From: JBCCFW01 sp039029535
GTDB taxonomy: Bacteria; Acidobacteriota; JBCCFW01
Length of the DNA stretch: 64,000 bases
Direction of reading: 5' to 3'
Assembly (NCBI GenBank): GCA_039029535.1
Contig: JBCCFW010000019.1
Coordinates: forward strand, 1 to 64,000
Shown here: positions 26,726-36,025 of the stretch, piece after piece
Layout: the number at the start of each line of letters is the position of its first letter
How positions within the stretch are numbered: position 1 is the stretch's first letter
The notes under the pieces: generated by a model
What the model was told of the DNA's origin: nothing
Seen by the model: only the letters and a program-made list of their open reading frames with translations
The model's database searches: none
Program-made: the position numbers and the translations under genes

Positions 26726-29581
26726 GTGTTCGCGAGACGACGGAGCCTGGAGCTCGTGCTGTTGGTTGGGCTTGCCCTGGCGGGCCCGATGTTGCCGGAG
26801 AGTGGACGGGCAGGATTGCCGGCTCCGATTGTCGAGAGGTGGCGCCACGAGTTCGCAGGGTCCCAACGTCACACCTTCGGACCACCTCTCGCGGTGCAGC
26901 TCACCGACGACGATGGTGACGGGAGCATCGGGGAGGGCGACTGTCCGGACCTCGTCGTCGTGATCGCTGCCGGAAACGATGCTCCGGGCCTGCTCCATGC
27001 GGTCGACGGCCAGACCGGTCACCCCCTCTTCGTCGTCGAGGAGGAAGTGTCCGATCGGCACGGCGTGGCCGCGGGCGACGTCGACGGCGACGGCGTCGTC
27101 GAGCTCATCGTGTCCGACGACTCGCACTACCACGTCCTCGACCACCTCGGAGTCCCGATCTGGTCGGGCGAGTGGCCGTCGGTGAGAGAGAGGCCGACCT
27201 ATGTCGGCCATGGGCTCGCCGACTTCGATCATGACGGCGTGGTGGAGGTCTACCGCGGGAACGAGGTGGTCTCACTGGACGGCTCCTGGAGCTGGGCAGG
27301 CGGTGACGACCATCAATGGCTCGTCGGTCAGCCGCACGTCGCCGAGCTCGATCCCGACAGTCCCGGCCTGGAGCTTCTCTTCGCCGGGGTCCTCCACGCC
27401 GCTGACGGGACGGTGCTGTGGTCCATGGCCTCGACCCTCGTGTCGACCTCCGGGCTCGGCGATCTCGATGGTGATGGGGATGGAGAGGTGGTGATGCTCT
27501 CCCGCATCAGCGACCGGCGCTCTTACGAGCTGAAGGCCCTCGATCATCGAGGAGTCACCCTGGGCTCTCTGGACATCGGGTCCAGCCGGCCTCACGAGCC
27601 GACCATCGTCGACCTGGACGGCGACGGGGCTGCCGAGGTGGTGCTGCCGGCCGACGACCGATTGCGCGCGTACCGCTGGGCCGGTGATGCGTTCGTGCAG
27701 CTCTGGCAGCAGCCGATGCGCGATTCCTCCTGCTGCGTGGCGCCGGTCGTCTTCGACCTGGATGGAGACGGACGACCCGAGGTCCTGCATCGTGATCAGG
27801 ACCAGTGGTGGATCCTCGAGGGGAGCACCGGCGAGATCCTGCACTCCCAGCCGTCGCGGTCCGTGACGGTCTGGGACTCGGTCATCGTCAGCGACCTCGA
27901 CTGCGACGGAGACGCAGAGCTCGTGGTGACCGAGCACGAGCAGCCCCAGGTGCGGCTCGTCGTGCACGAGGCTCCGGGCTCGACCTCGCCACGGATGATC
28001 TGGAATCAGGCCGACCACCACGTGACCAACGTGGAAGCGGACGGTCGCATTCCCCGTGTCGAGACGGCACCGTGGGAGCTCGGTGACGACTGGCACTCCC
28101 AGGCCATCGTGACCCCATCGGATGAGGCATGCCGTCATCTCGGTGTCGAGACCCTGACGGATGTCCTCGCCTGTCAGGGGGAGGAGGTCGTCCTCGACGC
28201 GTCCGCGGTGACCATCGAAGGCTGCGGGTCCGAGATGACCTACGAGTGGTGGCTCGACGACGAGTTGATCGGCACCGGTCCCGTGCTGACCCTCACCCCC
28301 GAGACGTCGATGCGGGTGACCCTGCGTCCCTCCTGTCAGGGGTTGACTTGCTGTGGCTCGATCCAGGTGGCCATCTGGCTGGAGCAGGAGGACTGGCAGG
28401 GCGTGACGGTGATCGAGAGTAGCTGTGAGCAGGGCATCGAGCTGACCTGGGATGCGGTTGAGTTCCCGGTCGGGGTCGGCGGGACGTTCCAGCTCTACCG
28501 AAGCACCGGTGACACGGCGAGCTGCGAGGACGCGCTGAGTCGTCCGCCGGTCGCCGACCTGCCTTGGTACTTCAGGCAGTGGGAGGACACCGACACGACG
28601 GTCGGTGAAGATCACGTCTACGTGGTCGAGGCAGTCGAGGCTGACGGTCACTGCGGGGCGGCGCCGCGACTCTGCGTCGGTCCGATCGTCGATCGCTTCC
28701 ATGCGGTCCCGGAGCCCGGCGCCGTGCTGCGCTGTGCCGATGCTCCCGTGCGCCTCGAAGCGAGTGGTTGGCCTCCGCCAGGCTGCGACGCTTCCTTCGA
28801 GTGGACGGTCTCTGGGGAGACGGAGGTTCTCGGTCGCGGGCCCTTCCTCGACGTGACGCCCGACGTGGACACGGACTACGTGGTCGAGCTCACCTGTGCT
28901 GACGACTGCTCGTGGACGCGCGCGTTCTCGGTCCGCGTCGGCGAGGGACCGGGTGACTTCATCGCCTCCGTGGCCGATCTCGATCCCTGCCGACCGGGGC
29001 TGAGGCTCTCCTGGACCGCGGCGCCCTTCTCGGATCCCGCTCGAGGAGGCGTCTACCACGTCTACCGGAGCGTCGGTCCCGACGCGAGCGGAGAGGACGC
29101 GCTCTCGCGAGAGCCCATCGTGTCCCACCTGGCCAGCACGAGCTGGATCGATGCGAGCACGGCTCTCGGTGAGCGACACGTTCACGTCGTCGTCGCCGAG
29201 GACGCGATCCCGGCGGTCGGCGACTGTCCGACGGGCCCCTCCGGAGGTGCGCTCCGAGAGAGCAACGCGACGGACGTCGTCGATGCGACCGCCCCCGAAG
29301 AAGACGAGGTCGAGCCCGTTTGGGCGACCCTGCGTGCACGACACGCGGGTGAGGAAGTGACCTTCCACTGGGCGGCGGCGCGGGAGCTGAACGAAGGCGA
29401 GGAGTTCGTCCTCCTCAAGGCCGTGGACCACCCGACCATGACCTTCCGGGCGGTGCGGGGACTCGAGCCCGATGGTCGGGAGCACACCGAGACCGACACG
29501 AGCAGTCCTCGTCAGTTCTTCGACCTCCGGGTGCGGCACTGTGGGGTCCTGTCCGTCGACGAGTACCCGCCCACGTTCTGA
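26726..29581 (+). CDS. Large secreted beta-propeller / Ig / FN3 repeat protein
   Basis: 951 residues. The GTG at 26726 follows GAGGAGG with nine bases spacing, then a signal peptide (RRSLELVLLVGLALAGPM). Residues of about 50-420 are VCBS/FG-GAP-like blades with repeating acidic loops such as DVDGDGVVELIV, DLDGDGDGEVVML, DLDGDGAAEVVL and DLDCDGDAELVV (calcium-binding type). Two Ig/PKD-like cysteine modules with FN3-like partners (FQLYRSTGD, VYHVYRSVGPD) follow. There is no catalytic motif. It shares module order with the truncated gene at 1-981. It is probably a surface adhesion or structural protein. Confidence 0.85.
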   Translation: MFARRRSLELVLLVGLALAGPMLPESGRAGLPAPIVERWRHEFAGSQRHTFGPPLAVQLTDDDGDGSIGEGDCPDLVVVIAAGNDAPGLLHAVDGQTGHPLFVVEEEVSDRHGVAAGDVDGDGVVELIVSDDSHYHVLDHLGVPIWSGEWPSVRERPTYVGHGLADFDHDGVVEVYRGNEVVSLDGSWSWAGGDDHQWLVGQPHVAELDPDSPGLELLFAGVLHAADGTVLWSMASTLVSTSGLGDLDGDGDGEVVMLSRISDRRSYELKALDHRGVTLGSLDIGSSRPHEPTIVDLDGDGAAEVVLPADDRLRAYRWAGDAFVQLWQQPMRDSSCCVAPVVFDLDGDGRPEVLHRDQDQWWILEGSTGEILHSQPSRSVTVWDSVIVSDLDCDGDAELVVTEHEQPQVRLVVHEAPGSTSPRMIWNQADHHVTNVEADGRIPRVETAPWELGDDWHSQAIVTPSDEACRHLGVETLTDVLACQGEEVVLDASAVTIEGCGSEMTYEWWLDDELIGTGPVLTLTPETSMRVTLRPSCQGLTCCGSIQVAIWLEQEDWQGVTVIESSCEQGIELTWDAVEFPVGVGGTFQLYRSTGDTASCEDALSRPPVADLPWYFRQWEDTDTTVGEDHVYVVEAVEADGHCGAAPRLCVGPIVDRFHAVPEPGAVLRCADAPVRLEASGWPPPGCDASFEWTVSGETEVLGRGPFLDVTPDVDTDYVVELTCADDCSWTRAFSVRVGEGPGDFIASVADLDPCRPGLRLSWTAAPFSDPARGGVYHVYRSVGPDASGEDALSREPIVSHLASTSWIDASTALGERHVHVVVAEDAIPAVGDCPTGPSGGALRESNATDVVDATAPEEDEVEPVWATLRARHAGEEVTFHWAAARELNEGEEFVLLKAVDHPTMTFRAVRGLEPDGREHTETDTSSPRQFFDLRVRHCGVLSVDEYPPTF

Positions 29582-29593
29582 GCCCTCTCGAAC

Positions 29594-29619
29594 ACGCCGC
29601 TTCGAAGTCGTCGCGGCGT
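29594..29619. terminator. Hairpin after the beta-propeller gene
   Basis: ACGCCGC (29594-29600) pairs with GCGGCGT (29613-29619) around a 12-base loop, 13 bases after the stop at 29581. There is no U-run, so function is inferred from position. Confidence 0.35.
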
Positions 29620-29691
29620 CGTCACGACATCGTCACGAGCCGGTGCGATGATGACTGCGGTCGCTCGGTCCCCCTCCCTCTTGGAGTGAGC

Positions 29692-30636
29692 ATGAAGCCG
29701 CGCACGATCTGGATTCAGCTCCTGCTCATGGTCGTCACCATGGGGCTCGGTCTCGCGTCGCGACGTTACCGTCAGCACCTGCCGGACTTCGTCGTCGACC
29801 ATGCCGGCGACGCCCTCTGGGCGATGATGGTCGTCTTCCTGGTCGGCCTGGTGCTCCGACGAGCGAGCACCTTGCAAGTGACGGTCCTCGCCGGCCTGGC
29901 CTGTCTCGCCATCGAGCTCAGCCAGCTCTACCAGGCCCCGTGGATCGTCGAGCTGCGACGCAACCGCCTCGCCGCGCTCGTGCTCGGTCACGGCTTCCTC
30001 TGGATCGACCTCGTTCGCTATGCCTTCGGTGTCGCCGGCGGAGCACTCATCGATCGCTGGCTCGGCCGACGACGGGAAGCATCAGGCGCTGCGAGCGGCC
30101 AGCCCCGTGAAGTGGTGGTCGTTCCTCACGATCCCGCCTGGAGCACGCAGGCCGAGGAGATGGCACGACGGGTGAGAGCGGCTCTCGGCGAGACCTGCAC
30201 CGCGGTGCATCACGTGGGCAGCACGTCGGTGCCCGGGCTCGCGGCCAAGCCCATCCTCGACTTCCTGGGGGAGGTCGACGACCTCGCCGAGGTCGACGCT
30301 CGGACGGCCGCGATGCAAGCGCTCGGCTTCGAGGCGCTCGGCGAGTTCGGGCTCCCCGGTCGACGCTACTTCCGACGAATCGATGCTGCGGGTCGGCGCA
30401 CGCACCACGTCCACGTGTTCGGCGTCGGCACGACGGAGGCTCGGCGTCACCTCGTCTTCCGCGACTACCTCAGGGCGCACCCCGAAGTGGCACGCGAGTA
30501 CGGGGAGCTCAAGCAGGAGCTGGCCCGCCAGCATCCTCGGGACATCGAGGCCTACATGGACGGGAAGGACGGCTTCATCAAGGACGTGGAGGCCCGAGCG
30601 CTGGCCTGGGCCGAAGCATCGCAACCGGTCTCGTAG
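29692..30636 (+). CDS. Fusion of a DUF2809 membrane domain and a GrpB nucleotidyltransferase-like domain
   Basis: 314 residues from the ATG at 29692, which has GGAG (29683-29686) upstream; the GTG at 29686 would lie on the Shine-Dalgarno sequence. Residues 1-125 have four membrane helices with the DUF2809 wording (GLASRRYRQHLPDFVVDHAG, then DALWAMMVVFLVG). Residues of about 140-305 are a GrpB/UPF0157 domain: VVVPHDPAWSTQAEEMA, HHVGSTSVPGLAAKPILDF and HHVHVFG. GSTSVPGLAAKPILD is the nucleotidyltransferase-fold core of that family, whose substrate is not established. The usual proteins are separate, so the fusion is unusual. There is no adjacent gene on the same transcript by spacing. Confidence 0.85.
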   Translation: MKPRTIWIQLLLMVVTMGLGLASRRYRQHLPDFVVDHAGDALWAMMVVFLVGLVLRRASTLQVTVLAGLACLAIELSQLYQAPWIVELRRNRLAALVLGHGFLWIDLVRYAFGVAGGALIDRWLGRRREASGAASGQPREVVVVPHDPAWSTQAEEMARRVRAALGETCTAVHHVGSTSVPGLAAKPILDFLGEVDDLAEVDARTAAMQALGFEALGEFGLPGRRYFRRIDAAGRRTHHVHVFGVGTTEARRHLVFRDYLRAHPEVAREYGELKQELARQHPRDIEAYMDGKDGFIKDVEARALAWAEASQPVS

Positions 30637-30696
30637 TCTTCCGACGCTGCGGTCTCATGGCGACAGCCCGGGGTGGGGCACCATGATCGTCGGGTC

Positions 30697-32508
30697 ATGC
30701 TCACGTCACCGCGACTGCCGCTCCGCCTGTTGCTCGTGCTCACTCCCGCGCTGTCCTCCTCGGCAGCGAGCTGGGAGCGCGAGCTCGACCTCGTCCCGCC
30801 ACCGATCGCCGAAGCCCGGCTCGGGGCGTCCGTCGATCTCGACGGCGAACTGCTCGTGGTCGGCGCTCCGCCCGGCGACGGGCTCGGCCCCGGCTTCGCC
30901 CGAGTCCACGGTCGCGACGTCGGCGGTCTCGGACAGTGGGGCCTGGTGGCCACGTTGACCCCCGACGACGGGCTCGACGGCGACGCCTTCGGCACGAGCG
31001 TCGCCCTCAGCGGCGATCGCGTCGTCGTCGGTGCTCCGGGCCAAGACGAAGGGGGAAGCAACCGCGGGGCGGTCTACGTGTTCGGGCGAGACGAGGGCGG
31101 GGCAGGCGCCTGGGGCCAGGTGACCAAGCTCCAGGCCGCCGACGGCGAGGCCGATGACGTGCTGGGCGGAGCGCTGGATCTCGACGGCACGCGGCTCGTC
31201 GTCTCGGCGCTCGGTGACGACGACCGCGGCACGAACGCCGGAGCGGTCTACCTGTTCGAGGAGTCGGGAGGGGGCTGGACCGAGGTCGACAAGCTCACCG
31301 ACGACGAGGGCGAATTCGACGACCGCTTCGGCTTCGACCTGGCTCTCGAGGGAGACCGCCTGGTCGTGGGCATCCCGTTCAGCGACGCGGCAGGCGTGCA
31401 GTCCGGCTCGGTGCTCCTGCTCGCGGAGGACGACGCGGGCTGGAGTCCCCTCCAGCGCATCGAGGCCGACGACGCCGACAGCCTCGACGGTTTCGGTCAG
31501 GCGGTGGCCCTGCAGGGAGGCCTGCTCCTCGTTGGGGCTCCCGGCGACGAGGAGAACGGCGCGTTCTCGGGCTCGGCCTACGTGCACCGACGTTTCGTCG
31601 ACGGGGAGGAGGAGTGGACCTTCGTCACCAAGCTCCTCGCTCCCGATGGAGATGGCGCCGATCGTTTCGGCGAGTCCGTCGCCTTGAGCGGGACGCGGGC
31701 GTTCGTGGCGGCCCCGGCCGACGAGCTCGACGCACCGGGCTCCCTCGCCGGTCGCGTCACGGTCTTTCAGCAAGACGCAGGCGGCGTCGGAGCCTGGGGG
31801 CTGGAGGCTCAGCTCGAGCCCCTGGCACCCAGTCGCTTCGGCACGGACCTCGCTGCTTCGGGTGGCACCCTGATCGTCGGCGGGCCTCGCGACGATCGCG
31901 AGGCGCCCAACGCCGGAAGCGTCGAGGTCTTCGGTCTCGTCGGCGACACCTGCTCGCCCGTCGACTTCGACGATCTTCCGACCGCATGGCTTCTCGATGA
32001 CGAGCTCGCCGGCGTCATGGTGAGCGGCAGCTCGACGCCGATGATCTTCGACACGGCGAGCCCGACCTGTGCGGATGACGATCTCGCGACGCCGGGCGCC
32101 GGTCCGGGCAACGTCATGGGACAAGGGCGCGTGCTCATCTTGGCCGAGGACTCGGCCTGTGCTCCCGACGACGCGCGCGATGGCGGCGTTCTCCGTCTCG
32201 ACTTCGCGACGCCGCGCTGGGTCACCGAGATCGGCCTGCTCGACGTCGATGAAGCGGGGACCGTCGTCCGAGCCTTGAATGAGAACGGCGTGGTCCTCGT
32301 CGAACGAGACGTGACGAGGCAAGACGACAACGGATGGCAAGCGATCGTGCTCGATCGTGGCGGCATCGCGGCGATCGAGATCGAGCTCGCCGGCTCGGGA
32401 GCGGTGACGGGCCTGAGCTGTGAAGGGTTCCGACGCGGGGTGATCCTGCGACCCTCGCCGCGTCCCATGCTCGGGTCGCGGCTCTCGTCGATGGGACGAC
32501 TCCGATGA
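30697..32508 (+). CDS. Secreted FG-GAP (integrin-alpha-like) repeat protein
   Basis: 603 residues, ATG at 30697, with a signal peptide (PLRLLLVLTPALSSSAAS). About seven FG-GAP repeats follow, each with a wording like SVALSGDRVVVGAPGQDEG and GAVYVFGRDEGG, spaced about 50-60 residues. This builds a seven-bladed beta-propeller as in alpha-integrins. The C-terminal roughly 180 residues (VDFDDLPTAWLLDDELAGVM onwards) resemble a beta-sandwich. It is probably extracellular, with no enzyme motif. Its last four bases (ATGA) overlap the GNAT gene start, an unusual coupling of a secreted protein with a cytosolic enzyme. Confidence 0.88.
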   Translation: MLTSPRLPLRLLLVLTPALSSSAASWERELDLVPPPIAEARLGASVDLDGELLVVGAPPGDGLGPGFARVHGRDVGGLGQWGLVATLTPDDGLDGDAFGTSVALSGDRVVVGAPGQDEGGSNRGAVYVFGRDEGGAGAWGQVTKLQAADGEADDVLGGALDLDGTRLVVSALGDDDRGTNAGAVYLFEESGGGWTEVDKLTDDEGEFDDRFGFDLALEGDRLVVGIPFSDAAGVQSGSVLLLAEDDAGWSPLQRIEADDADSLDGFGQAVALQGGLLLVGAPGDEENGAFSGSAYVHRRFVDGEEEWTFVTKLLAPDGDGADRFGESVALSGTRAFVAAPADELDAPGSLAGRVTVFQQDAGGVGAWGLEAQLEPLAPSRFGTDLAASGGTLIVGGPRDDREAPNAGSVEVFGLVGDTCSPVDFDDLPTAWLLDDELAGVMVSGSSTPMIFDTASPTCADDDLATPGAGPGNVMGQGRVLILAEDSACAPDDARDGGVLRLDFATPRWVTEIGLLDVDEAGTVVRALNENGVVLVERDVTRQDDNGWQAIVLDRGGIAAIEIELAGSGAVTGLSCEGFRRGVILRPSPRPMLGSRLSSMGRLR

Positions 32509-33575
32509 GCACGCTGCACTCGCTCGAACGCTCACGTCATCTCGTGGCGCGCGATCTCTTCGGTGAGCTCGTCGACCTCCACTTGAGCCTCGACGCCGTG
32601 CTGCACGACAAGGCGCCCGGTGAGGTGCGAGTCGATCATCCCGCTCAGCCGAGCGTGGCCTTCGTCAGCTCGGCCGAGGGGCAGTACCTGGCCGGCGATC
32701 CCAGCCGTGAGGAGCTGCACCTTGCGCTCCGTGAGGCGCTCCCCAAGGCGGCGTATCTCATCACCTCCGAGGCCTGGGCCGAGGTCTTCGACGCGATCTG
32801 GTCGAACCCCATCCCTCGCCCTCACGCCCGAGAGATCTGGCGCCACGACGCGCTCGACACGATCGGCGACGGCGAGGTCTTGCCCGAGGGGCTCGAGCTG
32901 CGTCCGGTCGACGAAGCGCTGTTGAACGACACGAGTCTCGGCGGTCGGGATCGGATCCTGGACTGGGTGGAGAGCTGGCGCTCGACCGCGGAGTTTCAGG
33001 AGCGTGGCTTCGGCCGCGTGCTCGTGCGCGACGGCCTCGTCGTGAGCTGGAGCTTGGCCGACTGCGTGTTGAGTCAGCGAGCCGAGATCGGTGTCGGGAC
33101 CCGAGTCGAGCATCGGCGGACCGGCCTCGGCCGACGGGTCGTGCGGGCCAACCTCCAGGCAGCGCGTGAGCGGGGCGTGAAGACGGTCGGCTGGCACTGC
33201 CTGAGCTCCAACCGCGGCTCGATCCGACTCGCCGAGAGCCTGGGCTTCGAGCGACGTGGTCAGTACCTCGCCTACAGCGCGCACCTGCCGGCCGAGAACG
33301 TCGAAGATCTCAGCATCGGCGAGTGTCGCGACTGGGCTGAGCATCACGAGAGCGCTCGTGAAGGTTGGCCAGCTCAGGCCTTCCACGCGGCGGGGGCCTG
33401 GTCGCTGGCGGGCGAGAAGGACAAGGCGCTGGCCAACCTCGAGTGGCTCCTGAAGCGACGCTGGCCCCTCAGGCCGGAGTGGGTCGAGGACAACTGGAAG
33501 TTCGCCTCCCTGCTGGACGATCCGGACCTGACGGCGCTGGTCGATCGTGTTCGGGTGCCGACCTCGTCGTCGTGA
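32505..33575 (+). CDS. GNAT-family acetyltransferase with a TPR-like C-terminus
   Basis: 356 residues. A GNAT core lies in the middle to C-terminal half: IGVGTRVEHRRTGLGRRVVR is the acetyl-CoA pyrophosphate-binding loop (R/Q-x-x-G-x-G/A pattern) and NRGSIRLAESLGFERRGQ the C-terminal strand. This is the PF12746 type of GNAT protein. The last 75 residues (FHAAGAWSLAGEKDKALANL, then EWLLKRRWPLRP) look like a helical TPR-like tail. The substrate is unknown. It overlaps the FG-GAP gene by ATGA and the kptA gene by GTGA. Confidence 0.82.
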   Translation: MSTLHSLERSRHLVARDLFGELVDLHLSLDAVLHDKAPGEVRVDHPAQPSVAFVSSAEGQYLAGDPSREELHLALREALPKAAYLITSEAWAEVFDAIWSNPIPRPHAREIWRHDALDTIGDGEVLPEGLELRPVDEALLNDTSLGGRDRILDWVESWRSTAEFQERGFGRVLVRDGLVVSWSLADCVLSQRAEIGVGTRVEHRRTGLGRRVVRANLQAARERGVKTVGWHCLSSNRGSIRLAESLGFERRGQYLAYSAHLPAENVEDLSIGECRDWAEHHESAREGWPAQAFHAAGAWSLAGEKDKALANLEWLLKRRWPLRPEWVEDNWKFASLLDDPDLTALVDRVRVPTSSS

Positions 33576-34126
33576 CGTCGTCGTCGAAGCGCGTCGGCAA
33601 GTTCCTCAGCCTGGTCCTGCGTCACGATCCGGCGCGGATCGGTCTCACGCTCGATGCGCGAGGGTGGGCCACGGTCGATGACTTGCTGAGTCGACTCGCC
33701 GATGCCGGTGAGTCACTCACGCGAGAGCGACTCGAAGAGATCGTCGCTGCCGACGACAAGCAGCGCTTCTCGTTCTCCGAGGGCGGCACGCGCCTGCGCG
33801 CCAACCAGGGGCACTCGGTCGAGGTCGACCTGGAGCTCGTCCCGCGGGTTCCACCGGATCGACTCTTCCATGGGACGACGGCCCGCTTCACCCCCTCGAT
33901 CCGCAAGCACGGTCTACTGCGAGGGGAACGTCACCACGTTCACCTGTCCCTCGATGAGGCCACGGCGACGACGGTGGGGGGCCGACGCGGCGTGCCGGTG
34001 GTGCTGGTGGTCGACGCGGCGGCCATGGTGGCGGCTGGGCACGTCTTCTTCCTGACGGAGAACGGTGTCTGGCTCACCGAGCACGTGCCGCGCGAGTTCC
34101 TGAGCTGGCCTTGCTCGGAATCGTGA
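33572..34126 (+). CDS. kptA: RNA 2'-phosphotransferase (Tpt1/KptA family)
   Basis: 184 residues from the GTG at 33572 (GTGA overlap with the GNAT stop); the frame runs upstream to 33365 but that part is a shadow. It begins RVGKFLSLVLRHDPARIGL, as KptA proteins do, then LFHGTT and RHHVHLSLDEATAT, the NAD-binding and catalytic blocks. Tpt1 removes a 2'-phosphate from RNA using NAD. In bacteria without the tRNA splicing pathway the real substrate is uncertain. Length is typical. It may be co-translated with the two upstream genes, whose link to it is unclear. Confidence 0.93.
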   Translation: MTSSSKRVGKFLSLVLRHDPARIGLTLDARGWATVDDLLSRLADAGESLTRERLEEIVAADDKQRFSFSEGGTRLRANQGHSVEVDLELVPRVPPDRLFHGTTARFTPSIRKHGLLRGERHHVHLSLDEATATTVGGRRGVPVVLVVDAAAMVAAGHVFFLTENGVWLTEHVPREFLSWPCSES

Positions 34127-34187
34127 ATGGGCTCGTCCTGAGAGCCGGGAGCGCCTAACTTCTCGGCAAACCCGCCTGGAGGTCGTC

Positions 34188-35057
34188 GTGAGAGGGAGCT
34201 TCATCGTCGTCGCGTGCTCGCTGAGTGTCGCTGCTGCTGCGCAGCCCGTGAGCGTGGATCTCGAGCTCACCGCAGAGGTCGAGGGACCGAGCCGGAACTT
34301 CCACTTCATCGGCCTGCCTCTCATCCCCGACCTCGAGGACGTCGGCGACGAACGGGGATTCCCGCACCCTCCGTGTCGGAGCCTGGATCCCGCGGGCTTC
34401 GAGGGCGACGGCGTGATCACGCTCGGCGATCTCGTCTGCACGCTGTGGTCGGACTTGCCCACGCTGCCGGACCCCACGGGCGGCGAGTACTTCTCGGTTC
34501 AGGTGATCAACGAGGACGACTGCTCCTTCACGGCTCAGGTCCTGGCTCGGAGCGTCCTCGGGACGGTCTTCGTCGCTGCTTCAGGGCAAGTCCTCGAGCC
34601 GCCGGTCGACTACGGCTTCCTTGCTCAAGTGACTCAGGCGACACCGTCTCGCAACGCGGTGACCTTGTTCGGTGATCACGATCCTTCGTACCCGGGCCGG
34701 AGCTTTCCCGACGCGGAGGACTGCGGTCGCAGCCTGATCAGCATTCCGTATGACTCCCTCTACCGGAGCAGTCACGACATCTTCTGCGGTGTCGAAGGAG
34801 TGGACTGGGACGATGGCGACGGCGATGGGAATCCCGACTCCTGCGAGGTCGGCATCTACCCCGACGATCCTGCGGCCGGGCCCTACGTCCTCATGGTCTA
34901 CCGGTCGGACAGCGCCCTGTGGGAGGTGGCGGTGGTGACCCGTTGGAACGGCATCCTGCTGTTCCCCACGCCGCCGCTCGAGCTCCGGAGGGGAGAGGCC
35001 TACCTGCTACAGTGGTCGACGGGACGCCCCAACGACCTGGTCGTGCCGACCGAGTAG
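34188..35057 (+). CDS. Secreted dockerin-like protein, tandem copy 1
   Basis: 289 residues. The GTG at 34188 follows GGAGG (34178-34182). A signal peptide is visible (GSFIVVACSLSVAAAAQ). The protein has an EF-hand/dockerin-like loop GDGVITLGDLVCTLW and a second acidic loop DWDDGDGDGNPDSCE near residue 205. Cysteines are sparse. The final segment (LLQWSTGRPNDLVVPTE) is nearly identical to that of the next gene. Function is unknown; the acidic loops suggest calcium binding. It lies 26 bases before its paralog, and both follow the kptA gene. Confidence 0.8.
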   Translation: MRGSFIVVACSLSVAAAAQPVSVDLELTAEVEGPSRNFHFIGLPLIPDLEDVGDERGFPHPPCRSLDPAGFEGDGVITLGDLVCTLWSDLPTLPDPTGGEYFSVQVINEDDCSFTAQVLARSVLGTVFVAASGQVLEPPVDYGFLAQVTQATPSRNAVTLFGDHDPSYPGRSFPDAEDCGRSLISIPYDSLYRSSHDIFCGVEGVDWDDGDGDGNPDSCEVGIYPDDPAAGPYVLMVYRSDSALWEVAVVTRWNGILLFPTPPLELRRGEAYLLQWSTGRPNDLVVPTE

Positions 35058-35083
35058 CTCGCTCTTTCTGCGCGGAAGACGTG

Positions 35084-35980
35084 ATGTTGATGAAGAGAGT
35101 CCTATTCGCGATCCTGCTCGGCCTTTGGGCGAGCACGGCCCTGTCCCAGCCGGTCAGCCACGACTTCGCGCTCCCGGGCGAGGAGGGAGGGGTGTGGCGG
35201 AGGCACCTGATCAGCGTTCCGCTCCGCCCCGACCTCGAAGACGTGGGGAACTCGCGGGGATATCGGTCGGACGCCGTCTGCGAGAGCCTCGAGCTCCACG
35301 ATCCGGTCTCTTACGACTTCGAGCCCGATGGCCGCATCGACACGGCCGACTTGCTCTGCACCCTCTGGACCGACTTCCCGAGGCTTGCCTCCGAGGCCAT
35401 CGGGGGGGCAGGGATCTTCATCGTTCAGAGCATCGACGAGGACTCCTGCCTCTGGGAGCCCCACGGCATCCACAGTAACGACCACTTCGAGATCTGGCTC
35501 GGCGAGCCCACGCGCCTCACCGAGCCGGTCGAGGTCGGCTTCTTCGTCTCGAACACTCAGTTCGAAGCCAGTGACAACCTGGTCACCCTGTTCGGTGAGC
35601 ACGACCCCTCGCACGTGCGGACCTTCCGCGACGCATCCGACTGCAATCGCACGCTCCTGGCCCTTCCCTACAACACGCGCTGGACGACGAGCTGGGAGGT
35701 GTTCTGCGGCGAGGAAGGCGTCGACTGGCTCGACGAGGACGGTGACGGCAGACCGGACACCTGCACGGGCGGCCTCTATCCCGGTGACGAACCCGATGCC
35801 GGGCTCTACTCGCTCCAGCGTTGGGACAGTGACGAAGGCCGATGGATCCCGTCGGTCGTCTCGCAGTGGTTCGGCTTCCTGCTGTTCCCCACGGAGAGCT
35901 TCGACCTGGTGCGTGGCGAGGCCTACCTCCTGAGCTGGTCGACCGGCCGACCCAACGACGTGGTCATCCCGACCGAGTGA
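35084..35980 (+). CDS. Secreted dockerin-like protein, tandem copy 2
   Basis: 298 residues. ATG at 35084, five bases after GGAAG; a second in-frame ATG at 35090 is an alternative. Signal peptide LMKRVLFAILLGLWASTALS. It shares with the previous gene the blocks LRPDLEDVG (copy 1: LIPDLEDVG), DGRIDTADLLCTLW, FCGEEGVDWLDEDGDG and LLSWSTGRPNDVVIPTE. The order and spacing match throughout, so the pair arose by duplication. There is no catalytic motif. An exported, calcium-binding or adhesive role is inferred. Confidence 0.8.
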   Translation: MLMKRVLFAILLGLWASTALSQPVSHDFALPGEEGGVWRRHLISVPLRPDLEDVGNSRGYRSDAVCESLELHDPVSYDFEPDGRIDTADLLCTLWTDFPRLASEAIGGAGIFIVQSIDEDSCLWEPHGIHSNDHFEIWLGEPTRLTEPVEVGFFVSNTQFEASDNLVTLFGEHDPSHVRTFRDASDCNRTLLALPYNTRWTTSWEVFCGEEGVDWLDEDGDGRPDTCTGGLYPGDEPDAGLYSLQRWDSDEGRWIPSVVSQWFGFLLFPTESFDLVRGEAYLLSWSTGRPNDVVIPTE

Positions 35981-36016
35981 ACGCACCGCGCGGGGCCCCC
36001 GCCACGCACGGTGCGT
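35981..36016. terminator. Possible terminator between convergent secreted-protein genes
   Basis: ACGCACCG (35981-35988) pairs with CGGTGCGT (36009-36016) around a 20-base GC-rich loop. It starts at the stop of the 35084 gene and lies 9 bases from the end of the convergent gene at 36026. There is no U-run. Confidence 0.4.
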
Positions 36017-36025
36017 GAGTGAGCC

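Noticed and set aside
27272..29539. Long minus-strand frame antisense to the beta-propeller gene
   Set aside because: There is no start signal or domain; the plus strand carries a signal peptide and repeats.
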